From Diaphorobacter limosus (lineage in GTDB: Bacteria; Pseudomonadota; Gammaproteobacteria; Burkholderiales; Burkholderiaceae_C), in the NCBI RefSeq assembly GCF_033100095.1, contig NZ_CP136921.1, positions 776,501-840,500 of the forward strand: a stretch of 64,000 nucleotides of DNA. Reading direction: 5' to 3'. This document shows, in pieces, positions 33,192 to 41,757 of this stretch (positions are counted from its first letter, which is position 1; each line of letters opens with the position of its first letter). The translations under genes and the position numbers were made by a program. The notes beneath the pieces are model-generated. The model made no database searches and was not told the origin of the DNA. It saw only the letters and a program-made list of their open reading frames with translations.

Positions 33192-35470
33192 GCGGAACGC
33201 TCCATGATCTGGCCGAGCACGCCCGAATCGCCCAGCGCCCCGGACGGCCCATCGTCGCCGGCCCTGGGCCGGGCACCGGCCTCATCGACATCGGCCAGGC
33301 TGGTATCGATCACGCCTAAGCCGGCATCGCCCAGGGGTTGGCCGGCCAGCCAGCCGCCCGTCTGCCCGAGCCAGTCGGTTTCCCTGGCCCATTGCTCGCT
33401 CGTGCGGTAGCGCTGCTTCATGTCCGAAGCCACCTTCTTGAGCGATTCGGGCACGAAGGGGTCGCCGCGCGAATCCGCCAGCGGGATGCGGATCTTGTAG
33501 CGCCGGTTGCCCTCCAGCAGCGCAAAGGCCTGGCCCTGGGGCAGCTCCAGAATGTCGGCGGCCTCGATCATGGGCACCTTGGTCTTGGTGACGATGTCGT
33601 CGTTGCGGCTGGTGAAGTCCACGCCGGTGCCCTGCGCCGCCGTGTCGGTGACACCGGACATGGGCGTCAGATGCACCACGTCCACCTGTGGCACCTGTTC
33701 GGCCAGCAGATTCGCCGTGGTCACGCTGCGCACGCGCAGCATCACCAGGTGGTTGAAGTTGTCCAGAATCTGGCCGGCCTTGGCCCTGTCTCCAACCCTG
33801 GCCTCGATGTCGAACATGGACTGGGTGTAGGCCGTGATCCTGAACCCCGAGCCGCCCAGCTTGTTCACCATGGGCACGAACTCCGGGCCGGCAATCTCGT
33901 TGACCTCATCGAAATGGCAGCAGACTTCGGGCAGCTTGAGCTTGCCCTCGGGATCATGGGGATCAAGCCCGCTCTTGTAGAGCTTGCCGCCCACGCTCAC
34001 CAGGTCGGCCAGCATGGAGTTGCCCACGGCCGAGGACACCACGGCGTCCGAGAGCGCATCCAAGCCCACATAGACGATGCCGCCCTGGCGCATCACGGTC
34101 ATCCAATCGAAGATCGGGCGCTTGTCCTCGGGATCGAAGTAGTCCGGGCTGATGAGCTTGCCCACGGCGCCCGTGGTGAGCTTCTCCAGGAAGGGGCCGA
34201 GGCTGGCGATGATCTTCTCGTAGAAACTGCGCTCGTAGCTGAAGGCCGCGGCCAGGCCGGTGAGCACCTTGTCATCGAGCCGGGTTTCCTTGATCCACAG
34301 AAACATGGCCACCAGCTCGGCCGGCCTGTCCTGCAGGCTGCGCGGCACCGGGATGCCGCCCTTGACGCCAATCTGCGCCTGCAGCATGGTCACGCGCTCC
34401 TGCCAGTCGGGAAAGCGCCCCTGGGCCGCAAGACCCTCGAACACCATGGTGGCGTAGTCCAGGAACAGGCCATCGATGCCGGTCACGTCCTTGAGCAGCG
34501 ACTCATAGGTCGGCACCCGGCCCAGGGCCACCTGGGCCTGGGCGACGATGTTGGAAAAGCGCCAGGAAAACTCCTTGAACGCGGCCGAGTTGCCCGACGA
34601 GGGCAGGGCATTGGTGGCCCGCGTGGCCACCTCGGTGATGCGCGCGAAGTTGCCGATGCCGTTGTAGCGCGCAGAAATATCCGGGTAGCCCAGGTGGAAC
34701 AGGTAGAAGCGATCCAGGCGCCCGGCACGCTTGGCCTCGGCGTACATGCGCAGCATCAGGTCGGCATCGCCCTTGGGGTCGATGACGATGGTCACCTTGC
34801 CCGCGTGTATGTCCTGCGTCGCCAGCATCTCCAGCAGCCGCGTCTTGCCCACGCGCGTCGTGCCCATGACGATCATGTGGCCGGTGCGCGCCGACTGGCG
34901 CAGGGCCACCGGAACCTCCTGCGGGGCGCCCACGCCGTGCAGGATGGGCGATCCGCCCAGGTCGGGATAGGCGCGAAACGGGTTCAGCCAGCTGTCCACA
35001 CTGGCCAGCGCCCCGAGGGCGCGCACCATCGGCCGGGCCTCTGGCTGGCCTGCCGCCTCCTGCCATGCGGCGCCGCGCCGGCGCAGCGACTGCTCCAGCC
35101 GTCCTGGCCGCACGAAGGGCTTGGCGTCCACCTGTATCGCATCGCGCTTGCGCTGGGTGTGCTGCTGCGTCCACTCAAAGCCCTGGCCCAGGTACAGCAG
35201 CTCCTGACTCACCGGCAGCTTGGAGGGCGCCACGCGCGTGACTTTGTAGAACTTCATGCCATGCTGGTAGTGCATGACTTCCAGGGCCTGGCGCGTGCGC
35301 ACCCAGGCAAAGCCACCGGCAATGGCGGCGGCGCCCCAGCCCAGGACAGGCGGCATCATCAAGGCCCAGGGCGCCGCCGCGGCGACCACGGCCACGCCCG
35401 CGGACACGCCTGCGCTGTAGAGCTCGATCGGCGGGCGCAGCAGGCCCTCCAGGACGGCATGGTTTTTCAT
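33188..35470 (-). CDS. traD: TraD conjugative coupling factor (SXT/TOL subfamily)
   Basis: The type IV coupling protein of 760 aa has two N-terminal TM helices (about 15-60), Walker A MIVMGTTRVGKTRLLEM near residue 203, VTIVIDPKGDADLMLRMYAE, Walker B-like VCCHFDEVNEI, and RITAYTQSMFDIEARVGDRA. It is an inner-membrane hexameric ATPase that feeds the relaxase-DNA complex into the T4SS. The start at 35470 overlaps the preceding TIGR03765 gene; upstream in-frame sequence is the antisense of that gene. Length agrees with the subfamily (TIGR03743). Confidence 0.93.
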   Translation of the reverse strand: MKNHAVLEGLLRPPIELYSAGVSAGVAVVAAAAPWALMMPPVLGWGAAAIAGGFAWVRTRQALEVMHYQHGMKFYKVTRVAPSKLPVSQELLYLGQGFEWTQQHTQRKRDAIQVDAKPFVRPGRLEQSLRRRGAAWQEAAGQPEARPMVRALGALASVDSWLNPFRAYPDLGGSPILHGVGAPQEVPVALRQSARTGHMIVMGTTRVGKTRLLEMLATQDIHAGKVTIVIDPKGDADLMLRMYAEAKRAGRLDRFYLFHLGYPDISARYNGIGNFARITEVATRATNALPSSGNSAAFKEFSWRFSNIVAQAQVALGRVPTYESLLKDVTGIDGLFLDYATMVFEGLAAQGRFPDWQERVTMLQAQIGVKGGIPVPRSLQDRPAELVAMFLWIKETRLDDKVLTGLAAAFSYERSFYEKIIASLGPFLEKLTTGAVGKLISPDYFDPEDKRPIFDWMTVMRQGGIVYVGLDALSDAVVSSAVGNSMLADLVSVGGKLYKSGLDPHDPEGKLKLPEVCCHFDEVNEIAGPEFVPMVNKLGGSGFRITAYTQSMFDIEARVGDRAKAGQILDNFNHLVMLRVRSVTTANLLAEQVPQVDVVHLTPMSGVTDTAAQGTGVDFTSRNDDIVTKTKVPMIEAADILELPQGQAFALLEGNRRYKIRIPLADSRGDPFVPESLKKVASDMKQRYRTSEQWARETDWLGQTGGWLAGQPLGDAGLGVIDTSLADVDEAGARPRAGDDGPSGALGDSGVLGQIMERSA

Positions 35471-36018
35471 GGGGAGGGCTCCTGGGTGGCATGGCCGTCG
35501 AGCAGGATCAACACGGGCAGGACGCCGGCGTTGCGGGCCAGCAGGCGCTCTTCCAGCCAGCGATCCGGGCCATGCGTAATCGGCAGGCTGTGCTCGTTGG
35601 CCAGCTGCTGCACGCGCTTGAAAGCCGTGGCGTCCTGCGCCGCCAGCACCACACCGCTGGCGCCGAGGCGGCGCAGTGCATCGGCGTGGCGTGCGAGCCA
35701 GGCCATGGATGCCTCGTCGGTGCCGATCACAAACACCGGCTCGGTGAGCCAGCGGCTGTCGAGCACCGGGCCGAGACCGGCCTTGAGGCGGCCAGGCTTG
35801 AGCCGCGACACCAGGGGGAACGCCACGCCCGTGAGCGGCTGGTCTTGCCCTGCCAGCAGGTGGCTCAGATAGGGCGCCACGGGAACGGCAGGGCCGGCGT
35901 TGATTTCCTGCAGCGGCTGGCCTGAATTGCCAGGGCCGGCCAGCACCGGCCAGGGCAGGCACAGCATACCGGCCAGACCTGCCACCAGGGTGCCAAGAAT
36001 GTGCGTGGACTTAGCCAT
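35467..36018 (-). CDS. TIGR03765 family conjugative element protein (PFL_4695 type)
   Basis: This exported protein of 183 aa has signal LVAGLAGMLCLPWPVLAG. The mature part shows the family core AFPLVSRLKPGRLKAG, DSRWLTEPVFVIGTDEASMA, RRLGASGVVLAAQD and LLARNAGVLPVLILLDG. It overlaps the transglycosylase stop at its start and traD at its end, forming a coupled transglycosylase-TIGR03765-traD unit. Molecular role is unknown. Confidence 0.85.
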   Translation of the reverse strand: MAKSTHILGTLVAGLAGMLCLPWPVLAGPGNSGQPLQEINAGPAVPVAPYLSHLLAGQDQPLTGVAFPLVSRLKPGRLKAGLGPVLDSRWLTEPVFVIGTDEASMAWLARHADALRRLGASGVVLAAQDATAFKRVQQLANEHSLPITHGPDRWLEERLLARNAGVLPVLILLDGHATQEPSP

Positions 36019-36838
36019 GGCGCCCTCCCGCGATCGCAGCGGCCTGGCGCACGCCCAGGCGCTCCAGCCTGGCCAGGGTCTGCGCGGCATAGCGTTCGCC
36101 GCGCTGGCGGGTTTCCAACGTGGCATCGGAACCCGTGTGATAGAGCGCAATCGCACGGCGCCAGTCGCCACGCGCGTCATAGTGTCCGCGCAGGATCTGC
36201 GCGCCCACGCTGAGATTCGGGTACGGGTCGAGGGCACGCTCGAAGCTGCCCAGCCTGTCGGCATGCCAGCGCCAGTTGACCTGCATGGCGCCGCAATCGA
36301 CGTTCGTCACGCCCCGGCCCACATAGCCCTTGAGGGCGGCCAGGGTTTCGCCATAGCCGGCATAGCGCAGGCCCTTGCCGCGCACGCACAGCGTCCACGG
36401 GTAGGGCAGGGTGCGCGCGCCGAACTTGAGCTGCGATTCCTGCAGCGCCACGCCATAGAGCAGCCAGGGATCAACACCGTACTGACGTGCTATGCGCACG
36501 TAGGCGCCGGGCGGCTGCAGGCCGGATGCGACAGCCGATGTGGCGCTGGCCTTGCCGGGACGACGGACGGGGGCGCGGGACGTGGCAGGCTCAAATTCCG
36601 TGATGACCGGATCGATGCGCAGCGTCCTACCGGACATGGCGGCGTGATCCATCCCCTCAGACAGCCTGGGCTCCAGGCGGCGCACCTGATCCGGCCGGTA
36701 AGGCAACCAGTCGCTGACGCGGGCCTGCGCCGGCCAGGCCACGGCGCCCGCGAGCAGGGCCGCAGCGCGCACCAGCAGGCCGCGGCGCTGTGTCAGCGCT
36801 GCGCCGCATGGCTGGGAGAGGCGGGGGTGGGCGATCAT
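36011..36838 (-). CDS. conjugative lytic transglycosylase (SLT domain)
   Basis: The 275-aa protein has an N-terminal Arg/Gly-rich export signal (RRGLLVRAAALLAGAVAWPA). The catalytic SLT domain covers about residues 120-260: YGVDPWLLYGVALQESQLKF (catalytic Glu), YVGRGVTNVDCGAMQVNWRW and LDPYPNLSVGAQILRGHYDA. It cleaves peptidoglycan so that the secretion channel can cross the wall. Start 36838 gives a proper signal sequence. Confidence 0.88.
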   Translation of the reverse strand: MIAHPRLSQPCGAALTQRRGLLVRAAALLAGAVAWPAQARVSDWLPYRPDQVRRLEPRLSEGMDHAAMSGRTLRIDPVITEFEPATSRAPVRRPGKASATSAVASGLQPPGAYVRIARQYGVDPWLLYGVALQESQLKFGARTLPYPWTLCVRGKGLRYAGYGETLAALKGYVGRGVTNVDCGAMQVNWRWHADRLGSFERALDPYPNLSVGAQILRGHYDARGDWRRAIALYHTGSDATLETRQRGERYAAQTLARLERLGVRQAAAIAGGRHG

Positions 36839-36860
36839 GGCGGTGCCTGTGCTGTGGTGC

Positions 36861-37436
36861 TCAGCGCTTGCTCGCGGGACGCGGGCGTGGCTGGGCCGAT
36901 GGCGACTGATCAATCACCAGGCTGCGCGGCACGCCCAGGGCATCGGCGGCGCCCACGGGCGCGGCCACCGGCGTGCCTCCCGAGTAGTCGATGATGGGCT
37001 CGTTGGGGTAGAGGCGCCCCATGGCCTCGGTGAATGCCTGGTTCCAGGCCAGCGAGCGTTCCACGTCCGCGTGGAAGGCACGGGCAAACATCTCGGCGTA
37101 CTTGCGCCGCTCGGCGTCGGTGCGCGCGTGGATGCCCAACGCTTCCACGGGCGAGAGGTTTTCCACGGAAAAGCTCTTGCGCGGCCCCTCCAGCAGCACC
37201 TTGGCACGGGTCATCTCCTCGTTGGACAGGCCCCAGATCTGTCCCAGCAGTCGATCACGGTCACTCAGGGTCGTGTAGCTGTTCTGTGAGCCGGCTTCCT
37301 GGGTACGCTGCTGCTCGGTACGGGCCACGCTCTGCGCGTGCGCCAGGCCCGATCCCATCAGCGCTGCCACCAGCACCAGGGCGACGGCCCAGACCAGGTC
37401 AACGAAGGCCGTTGGTGTGCGTGCGGGATGCTTCAT
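36861..37436 (-). CDS. TIGR03759 family conjugative element protein (PFL_4693 type)
   Basis: This exported protein of 191 aa has signal LVWAVALVLVAALMGSGLAH. The conserved core is LLGQIWGLSNEEMTRAKVLL, SPVEALGIHARTDAERRKYA and RSLAWNQAFTEAMGRLYP. It overlaps the coiled-coil membrane gene upstream (ATGA). In related elements it precedes the transglycosylase gene, as here. Role is unknown. Confidence 0.85.
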   Translation of the reverse strand: MKHPARTPTAFVDLVWAVALVLVAALMGSGLAHAQSVARTEQQRTQEAGSQNSYTTLSDRDRLLGQIWGLSNEEMTRAKVLLEGPRKSFSVENLSPVEALGIHARTDAERRKYAEMFARAFHADVERSLAWNQAFTEAMGRLYPNEPIIDYSGGTPVAAPVGAADALGVPRSLVIDQSPSAQPRPRPASKR

Positions 37437-38638
37437 TGAGCGGCCTCGTGCAGTTGCAGCGTGAACGGCTTGCCGCCAGCAGCCAAGAAGGTGGCACGGC
37501 CTGCCTGCACATCGACGGACTGCAGGCTGATGCCGTTGAAGGACTCGCCGGGCTGCAGCACGCGCACGCGCTGGTCGCCGGGCATGCCGGTGCCCACGAC
37601 GACCGATGGGCGGCCATCCCAGGTATCGATCGCCAGCAGCTGCCCCTGAGCCGCAGGTGTTGCCGCTGGCGTGGCTCTTGGTGTCACGGCCACGGGCCTG
37701 GTCGGCGCCTGCGCCGTTGCTGCGCGCGGGTACTGCCCGGCGGGCCGGACGTTGGCAGGGGCCGGCCGTGGGTTTGCTTGCTGGCCTTGCAGCTGCTGCT
37801 CCAGGTGGGCCACGCGCTGCTCCAGGGCCTGTATCTGCTCCCTTTGTGTGTCGGGCGTCACAGCCGCTGCACCAACACTTGCGTCGGAACTTGCCGGCTT
37901 TGCATCAGCCGTGACAACAGCTGCGGGAGACTGTGCAGGCCCGGCCGGCGTGGCGGCTGCTGTCGCGGCTGGCGCCAGATCATCGGGCGCATCGGTGGGC
38001 TCCGGCAGGGCAACGGGCGGCTTCGCTGCCACGGGCTCGGCATGGCCTGGCGCCTGCACGACGGCGGGACGGGAATCTCGGGGTTCTGCCAGCGGCAATG
38101 CGGGCGCAGTCCGTGCCTCGCTGGCGACCGCTGCAGGCTGGTCGTCGGCCTGGCCGTTCAAGAAGCGGTAGCCGACAAAACTTGCGCCGGCGGCCAGGAG
38201 CAGCGCAACGACCACGAAACCGATGCCAAGACCCGTGCCACCGGTCGAGCTGGTGGATTCCTGAGCTACGGGCCGATCTTGATCATCGTCAGCCTCGGCG
38301 TCCTCGCCGTCCTGGTCGCCGTCAACGTCCTTTTTTTGGAGGCGGCGCTTGAACCAGCCGGATGTGGCGGAGCGAGGTTCTTGCTGCTCCTCATCCTGTG
38401 CCTGCTGTTCCGGTGTGCGGACGCCATCGGCCGCCTGGGCAGCAGCCTTGCGCCCGCGATCTACGCGCGGCTCTTCGGCGCGTTGGCGCTGCTCCAGCAG
38501 GCGCTGTTCCTCGCGCTCCTGATCTTCCAGCAGCTGCTGGTGCTCTTGCCTGCGCTGTTGCTCGGCACGTTGCAGGCGGCGTACTTGCTCGGCCTGTTGC
38601 TCCTGTATCAGGAGCTGGTCGTTCGGTTCGGTATGCAT
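37433..38638 (-). CDS. coiled-coil bitopic membrane protein of the pil/ICE operon
   Basis: This 401-aa protein begins with a Gln/Glu/Arg-rich coiled coil (about 5-70, QVRRLQRAEQQRRQEHQQLL). It has an acidic stretch, one TM (GTGLGIGFVVVALLLAAGAS, near 145-165) and a Pro/Ala-rich periplasmic region with a second coiled coil (QIQALEQRVAHLEQQLQGQQ). It ends in a small globular domain (LLAIDTWDGRPSVVVGTG). That terminal domain resembles PilN/PilP-type accessory proteins. It follows pilL closely. ATG 38638 is taken as start, with a GTG three codons upstream as alternative. Confidence 0.7.
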   Translation of the reverse strand: MHTEPNDQLLIQEQQAEQVRRLQRAEQQRRQEHQQLLEDQEREEQRLLEQRQRAEEPRVDRGRKAAAQAADGVRTPEQQAQDEEQQEPRSATSGWFKRRLQKKDVDGDQDGEDAEADDDQDRPVAQESTSSTGGTGLGIGFVVVALLLAAGASFVGYRFLNGQADDQPAAVASEARTAPALPLAEPRDSRPAVVQAPGHAEPVAAKPPVALPEPTDAPDDLAPAATAAATPAGPAQSPAAVVTADAKPASSDASVGAAAVTPDTQREQIQALEQRVAHLEQQLQGQQANPRPAPANVRPAGQYPRAATAQAPTRPVAVTPRATPAATPAAQGQLLAIDTWDGRPSVVVGTGMPGDQRVRVLQPGESFNGISLQSVDVQAGRATFLAAGGKPFTLQLHEAAQ

Positions 38639-38653
38639 GAGTTCCACCCTGCC

Positions 38654-39160
38654 TCAGTACGCGGCGTGCGCATCGGTGGTCGCCGCCAGGGGCGCCACGG
38701 CCTGCTCGAACCACACCAGGCGTTGAATCGGGTCTTCATGCCAGCGCCAGCTCGGGCCGGTAAGCACCTCCAGAATCGCGCGGGCCTTGTAGGGGCCGAG
38801 CTGACGCTGTGATTCCGGCAGTGGCAGGCCGAGCAGATGTGCGGCCTGCGGCGTGAGCGCGCTGCTCTCCACCAGGCGCCAGCCAGTGCGCAGCAGCGTG
38901 TGGCGCAGCGCGTCCCCCACGGTGCTCACGGTCTGGCGCGGGTAGCTCAGGCGCACGAATACATCCAGAGGGTCGGCGGCCTGGCCCGCAGGCGTCGCCA
39001 CCGTGGTGGTGTAGCGGCCAACCTGCATCTGACCGCCGGCCAGGACAACTCCCAAGGGGAGTTCCGCACCACCAGGCGGATCGGTGACTCCCACGGGTTG
39101 CGCGATGGCCCCAGTGCAGGCGGTGCAGGCCAGGGCGGTCAGAAAGCGTGCAAGTGTCAT
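38654..39160 (-). CDS. pilL: PilL-type protein of PFGI-1-class elements (TIGR03748)
   Basis: The exported protein of 168 aa has signal LARFLTALACTACTGAIAQP. The mature domain is typical: MQVGRYTTTVATPAGQAADP, YPRQTVSTVGDALRHTLLRT, GWRLVESSALTPQAAHLLGL. It is the first gene of the leftward transfer operon. In full-size relatives PilL is followed by more type IV pilus genes, which are absent here. Start 39160 is set by the signal peptide. Confidence 0.83.
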   Translation of the reverse strand: MTLARFLTALACTACTGAIAQPVGVTDPPGGAELPLGVVLAGGQMQVGRYTTTVATPAGQAADPLDVFVRLSYPRQTVSTVGDALRHTLLRTGWRLVESSALTPQAAHLLGLPLPESQRQLGPYKARAILEVLTGPSWRWHEDPIQRLVWFEQAVAPLAATTDAHAAY

Positions 39161-39350
39161 GGGGTCACCCGAATAGAAAGACCCGGCCAGCACCGTTTCC
39201 AGTGCTGTGACAGCGCGAACCAAAGCCAAGGGAGGGAACAGTCAAGAGGGTTCAAGCCGTTGTCACCGGGCAAAAGACACTTCGGACAAGCCGGAAGCGT
39301 CGCCAGTGAGAAAAGTGTTGCCGCGATGGCCCGGCGAAACCAGCGCTTGC

Positions 39351-39383
39351 CCTCGGTTACGTGACGGAGGCTAAGCGCTTGAC
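39351..39383. promoter_or_regulatory. ICE dyad motif, copy B
   Basis: The sequence CCTCGGTTACGTGACGGAGG is a 20-bp imperfect palindrome (16 of 20 positions symmetrical). It is followed by CTAAGCGCTTGAC and is nearly identical to copy A (17906-17938). Downstream, TTGACA (39379) has a weak -10-like TTGCAA at 17-base spacing, so it could be part of a rightward promoter. It lies 190 bases upstream of pilL. Confidence 0.55.
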
Positions 39384-39485
39384 AAGCACTTCTAAACATG
39401 CTTGCAAATCAGGATGCCGCATCCTGGGCAGGCATCGTTGATCATCTGCCGTGCCAAATGGCCCATGCGAAATGGCAAACGGCGG

Positions 39486-39506
39486 GGCCAGCCGGGGCGG
39501 CTGGCC
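39486..39506. other. 8-bp perfect inverted repeat in the candidate oriT region
   Basis: GGCCAGCC, five-base loop GGGGC, GGCTGGCC. No T tract follows, so it is not a typical terminator. Confidence 0.6.
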
Positions 39507-39551
39507 GACGGGTAAACGGCCTTCTACTGGTTAAGGGCCCAATCCAAAGGG

Positions 39552-39584
39552 CCGCGCGTGCTCCTAAAGTCGTCGCACGCGCGG
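39552..39584. other. 10-bp perfect inverted repeat in the candidate oriT region
   Basis: CCGCGCGTGC and GCACGCGCGG flank a 13-base loop of different composition (TCCTAAAGTCGTC). Without a T run it is not a standard terminator. Size and location fit a relaxosome or regulator binding hairpin. Confidence 0.6.
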
Positions 39585-39778
39585 GAAACGGCCTACGGGG
39601 ACGGGAAAGGGTGCTTTACGGGGTATCGGTCAGCGCCCGCGCGGGGCGCTCGGGCGCTGACGGCCCTGCCGCAGGGCGACGCATCGTGCGGCGTGGCGCA
39701 GAACGCGCGCAACGCGACGCTCGGCCAATCGTCTGACGGCGCGATTAGCACAAGATCGATCTGCCTGCAAGCGCTAAC

Positions 39779-39810
39779 CCTCGGTCACGTTTCCGAGGCT
39801 AGTCGGCTGA
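39779..39810. promoter_or_regulatory. ICE dyad motif, copy C (diverged)
   Basis: The sequence CCTCGGTCACGTTTCCGAGG keeps the arms and ACGT centre of copy B, and the following CTA..CG..TGACA also aligns. It lies 80 bases upstream of the methyltransferase start, so it may control the rightward operon. Confidence 0.5.
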
Positions 39811-39877
39811 CAGCCGGCCAGGCCATCGGCAGTATCGAAAGGGCCATGTTGACCAAGCCCTTGAGAGAGACTGATCC

Positions 39878-41626
39878 ATGCTGAGTCCGCAACTCAAACT
39901 CCCGCTGCACGCCAAGCTGGTGATTGACCTGTTCGCGGGCGGCGGCGGCGCGAGCTGCGGCATCGAGCAGGCCATAGGCCGCTGCGTGGACATCGCCATC
40001 AACCATGATCCGCAGGCCATAGGCATGCACGCCGCCAATCACCCGCAGACACGCCATCTGCTGTCGGACGTGTGGGAGGTCGATCCGCTCGAAGCCACAC
40101 AGGGCAGGCCGGTCGGACTGCTGCATGCGTCTCCCGACTGCACGCACCATTCGCAGGCCCTGGGCGGTCAGCCACGTTGCCGCAGCATCCGCTCGCTGGC
40201 CTGGGTGGTGCATCGCTGGGCCGGCAAGGTGCGCCCCGAGGTCATCACGCTGGAGAACGTCGAGCAGATGCTGCAATGGTCGCCGCTGGTGGCCAAGCGC
40301 GACCCGGCCACGGGGCGCATCGTCACGCTCGATCGCGTCACGGACACATCCGACACCAGCCGCTATCGCGTCGCCGATCCGGGTGAGCAGGTGCCGATAG
40401 GTAGGCAGTACCTGGTGCCCGATCGCGCCCGACTCGGGCGCAACTGGCGGCATTTTGTCGAGGGACTGCGCGCCCTGGGCTACGCCGTGCAATGGCGCGT
40501 GATCTGCAACGCCGATCTCGGTGCGCACAGCACGCGCCGGCGCCTGTACCTGATCGCAAGGCGTGACGGCCTGCCCATCATCTGGCCCGAACCTACCCAT
40601 GCCAGGAAGGCGCAGGCCGGGCGCAAACGCTGGAAGCCTGCGGCGGAATGCATCGACTGGGGCATTGCGAGTACCAGCATCTTTGGACGCAAGAAACCGC
40701 TGGCCGAGGCCACCATGCGACGTATCGCGCACGGCCTGCAGCGCTACGTTCTGGGCAGCCATGCCCCGTTCATCGTCAACAACCTTTCGGGGAACCGGCC
40801 GCGCACCGTGTCCGAGCCTCTGGCCAGCGCGTTGACCGGAGGCCACAAGATGCTCGTCACTCCGACGCTCGTCCAAATGGGCTACGGCGAACGCTCGGGG
40901 CAGGCGCCACGCGCACTGGATCTGGGGGCGCCGCTCGGCACTATCGTTGCTGGAGGGCAGAAGTTCGCCACGGCCTCAGCCTACCTCGTCCAGGCAGGCC
41001 ACGGCGAGGGAAAAGACGGCGGCAAGCGCTGGAGCTACGGCGTCAACGACATCACCAGTCCGCTGGGAACCGTTACTGCCAGCGGCGGCGGCCAGAGCCT
41101 CGCCACGGCATTCATGGTGCAGGCCAACGGCGGTTTCAATGCAACGCCGGCCCGCGACCTGCGCGAGCCGCTGGCGACGGTGGCGGCCGGTGGCGAGCAC
41201 CACGCCCTGGTGCAGTACCAGCTGAGCCAGGACGACGAGGCCGGCGCCTTGCGCTGCGCGGCGTTCCTGATGCGCTATCACGCCAGCGGCGGCCAGTGGG
41301 CCGATCTGCGCGAACCCATGACCACCGTCACGACGCGCGATCGCCTGGCGCTGGTGACCGTATGGCTGCAGGGCGAGCCGTGGGTGATCGTGGACATCAC
41401 CCTGCGCATGCTGATGCCGCGCGAGCTGTACAACGCACAGGATTTCCCGCCGGACTATGTGATCGACCGCACCGCGGCGGGCCAGCCGCTGTCCAAGACG
41501 GCGCAGATCAGGATGTGCGGCAATTCCGTTAGTCCCGTGCCGATGCACGCCATCGTCGCGGCCAACTATCGTGAGCTGGCGCAGCAACCCATGGCCGAAC
41601 CACGTTACCAGCGGGCGTGGGCATGA
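39878..41626 (+). CDS. DNA (cytosine-5) methyltransferase with internal repeats
   Basis: This 582-aa C5-MTase (PF00145) has motif I VIDLFAGGGGASCG, a motif IV variant LLHASPDCTHHS (the nucleophilic Cys follows Asp: P-D-C in place of P-C-Q), motif VI ITLENV, motif VIII STRRRLYLIAR and motif X CGNSVSPVPMHA. The variable target-recognition part holds five similar units starting near residues 312, 349, 395, 428 and 477 (pattern xEPLxTVxAGG...LVxxxLVQ). It probably protects the element from host restriction. It is first in the rightward operon that ends with the relaxase. No cognate endonuclease is present. Confidence 0.88.
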   Translation: MLSPQLKLPLHAKLVIDLFAGGGGASCGIEQAIGRCVDIAINHDPQAIGMHAANHPQTRHLLSDVWEVDPLEATQGRPVGLLHASPDCTHHSQALGGQPRCRSIRSLAWVVHRWAGKVRPEVITLENVEQMLQWSPLVAKRDPATGRIVTLDRVTDTSDTSRYRVADPGEQVPIGRQYLVPDRARLGRNWRHFVEGLRALGYAVQWRVICNADLGAHSTRRRLYLIARRDGLPIIWPEPTHARKAQAGRKRWKPAAECIDWGIASTSIFGRKKPLAEATMRRIAHGLQRYVLGSHAPFIVNNLSGNRPRTVSEPLASALTGGHKMLVTPTLVQMGYGERSGQAPRALDLGAPLGTIVAGGQKFATASAYLVQAGHGEGKDGGKRWSYGVNDITSPLGTVTASGGGQSLATAFMVQANGGFNATPARDLREPLATVAAGGEHHALVQYQLSQDDEAGALRCAAFLMRYHASGGQWADLREPMTTVTTRDRLALVTVWLQGEPWVIVDITLRMLMPRELYNAQDFPPDYVIDRTAAGQPLSKTAQIRMCGNSVSPVPMHAIVAANYRELAQQPMAEPRYQRAWA

Positions 41627-41757
41627 CGTTGGGGACGTTGTACCGTCCTGGTGGTTTGGACTTGTTCCATCAAACCGATGGTGCGATGGCAACGTGGTCA
41701 AGGCTGACCCGGCGATTCCTACATGCGACGGCCCGAGCAGGGCAGGGAGGTGCTGCC

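Larger units (their letters stand above)
39161..39877. other. 717-bp divergent intergenic region, candidate oriT and promoter zone
   Basis: No coding frame is credible. The region separates the leftward pilL-T4SS operon from the rightward methyltransferase-relaxase operon. It contains two copies of the ACGT-centred dyad (39351-39370 and 39779-39798) and several strong inverted repeats (39486-39506, 39552-39584, and GCCCTGCC/GCAGGGC near 39662-39676). The position next to the relaxase operon and the density of dyads fit an origin of transfer and divergent promoters. A nic site cannot be identified by eye. Confidence 0.45.

Noticed and set aside
33338..35872. 844-aa open frame antisense to traD
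   Set aside because: Same GC artefact; no ribosome site, no recognisable domain, and it opposes an unambiguous TraD.
39398..39884. Short rightward frames in the pilL/methyltransferase gap
   Set aside because: Arg/Ala-rich, they run through perfect hairpins and dyad motifs; better read as non-coding.
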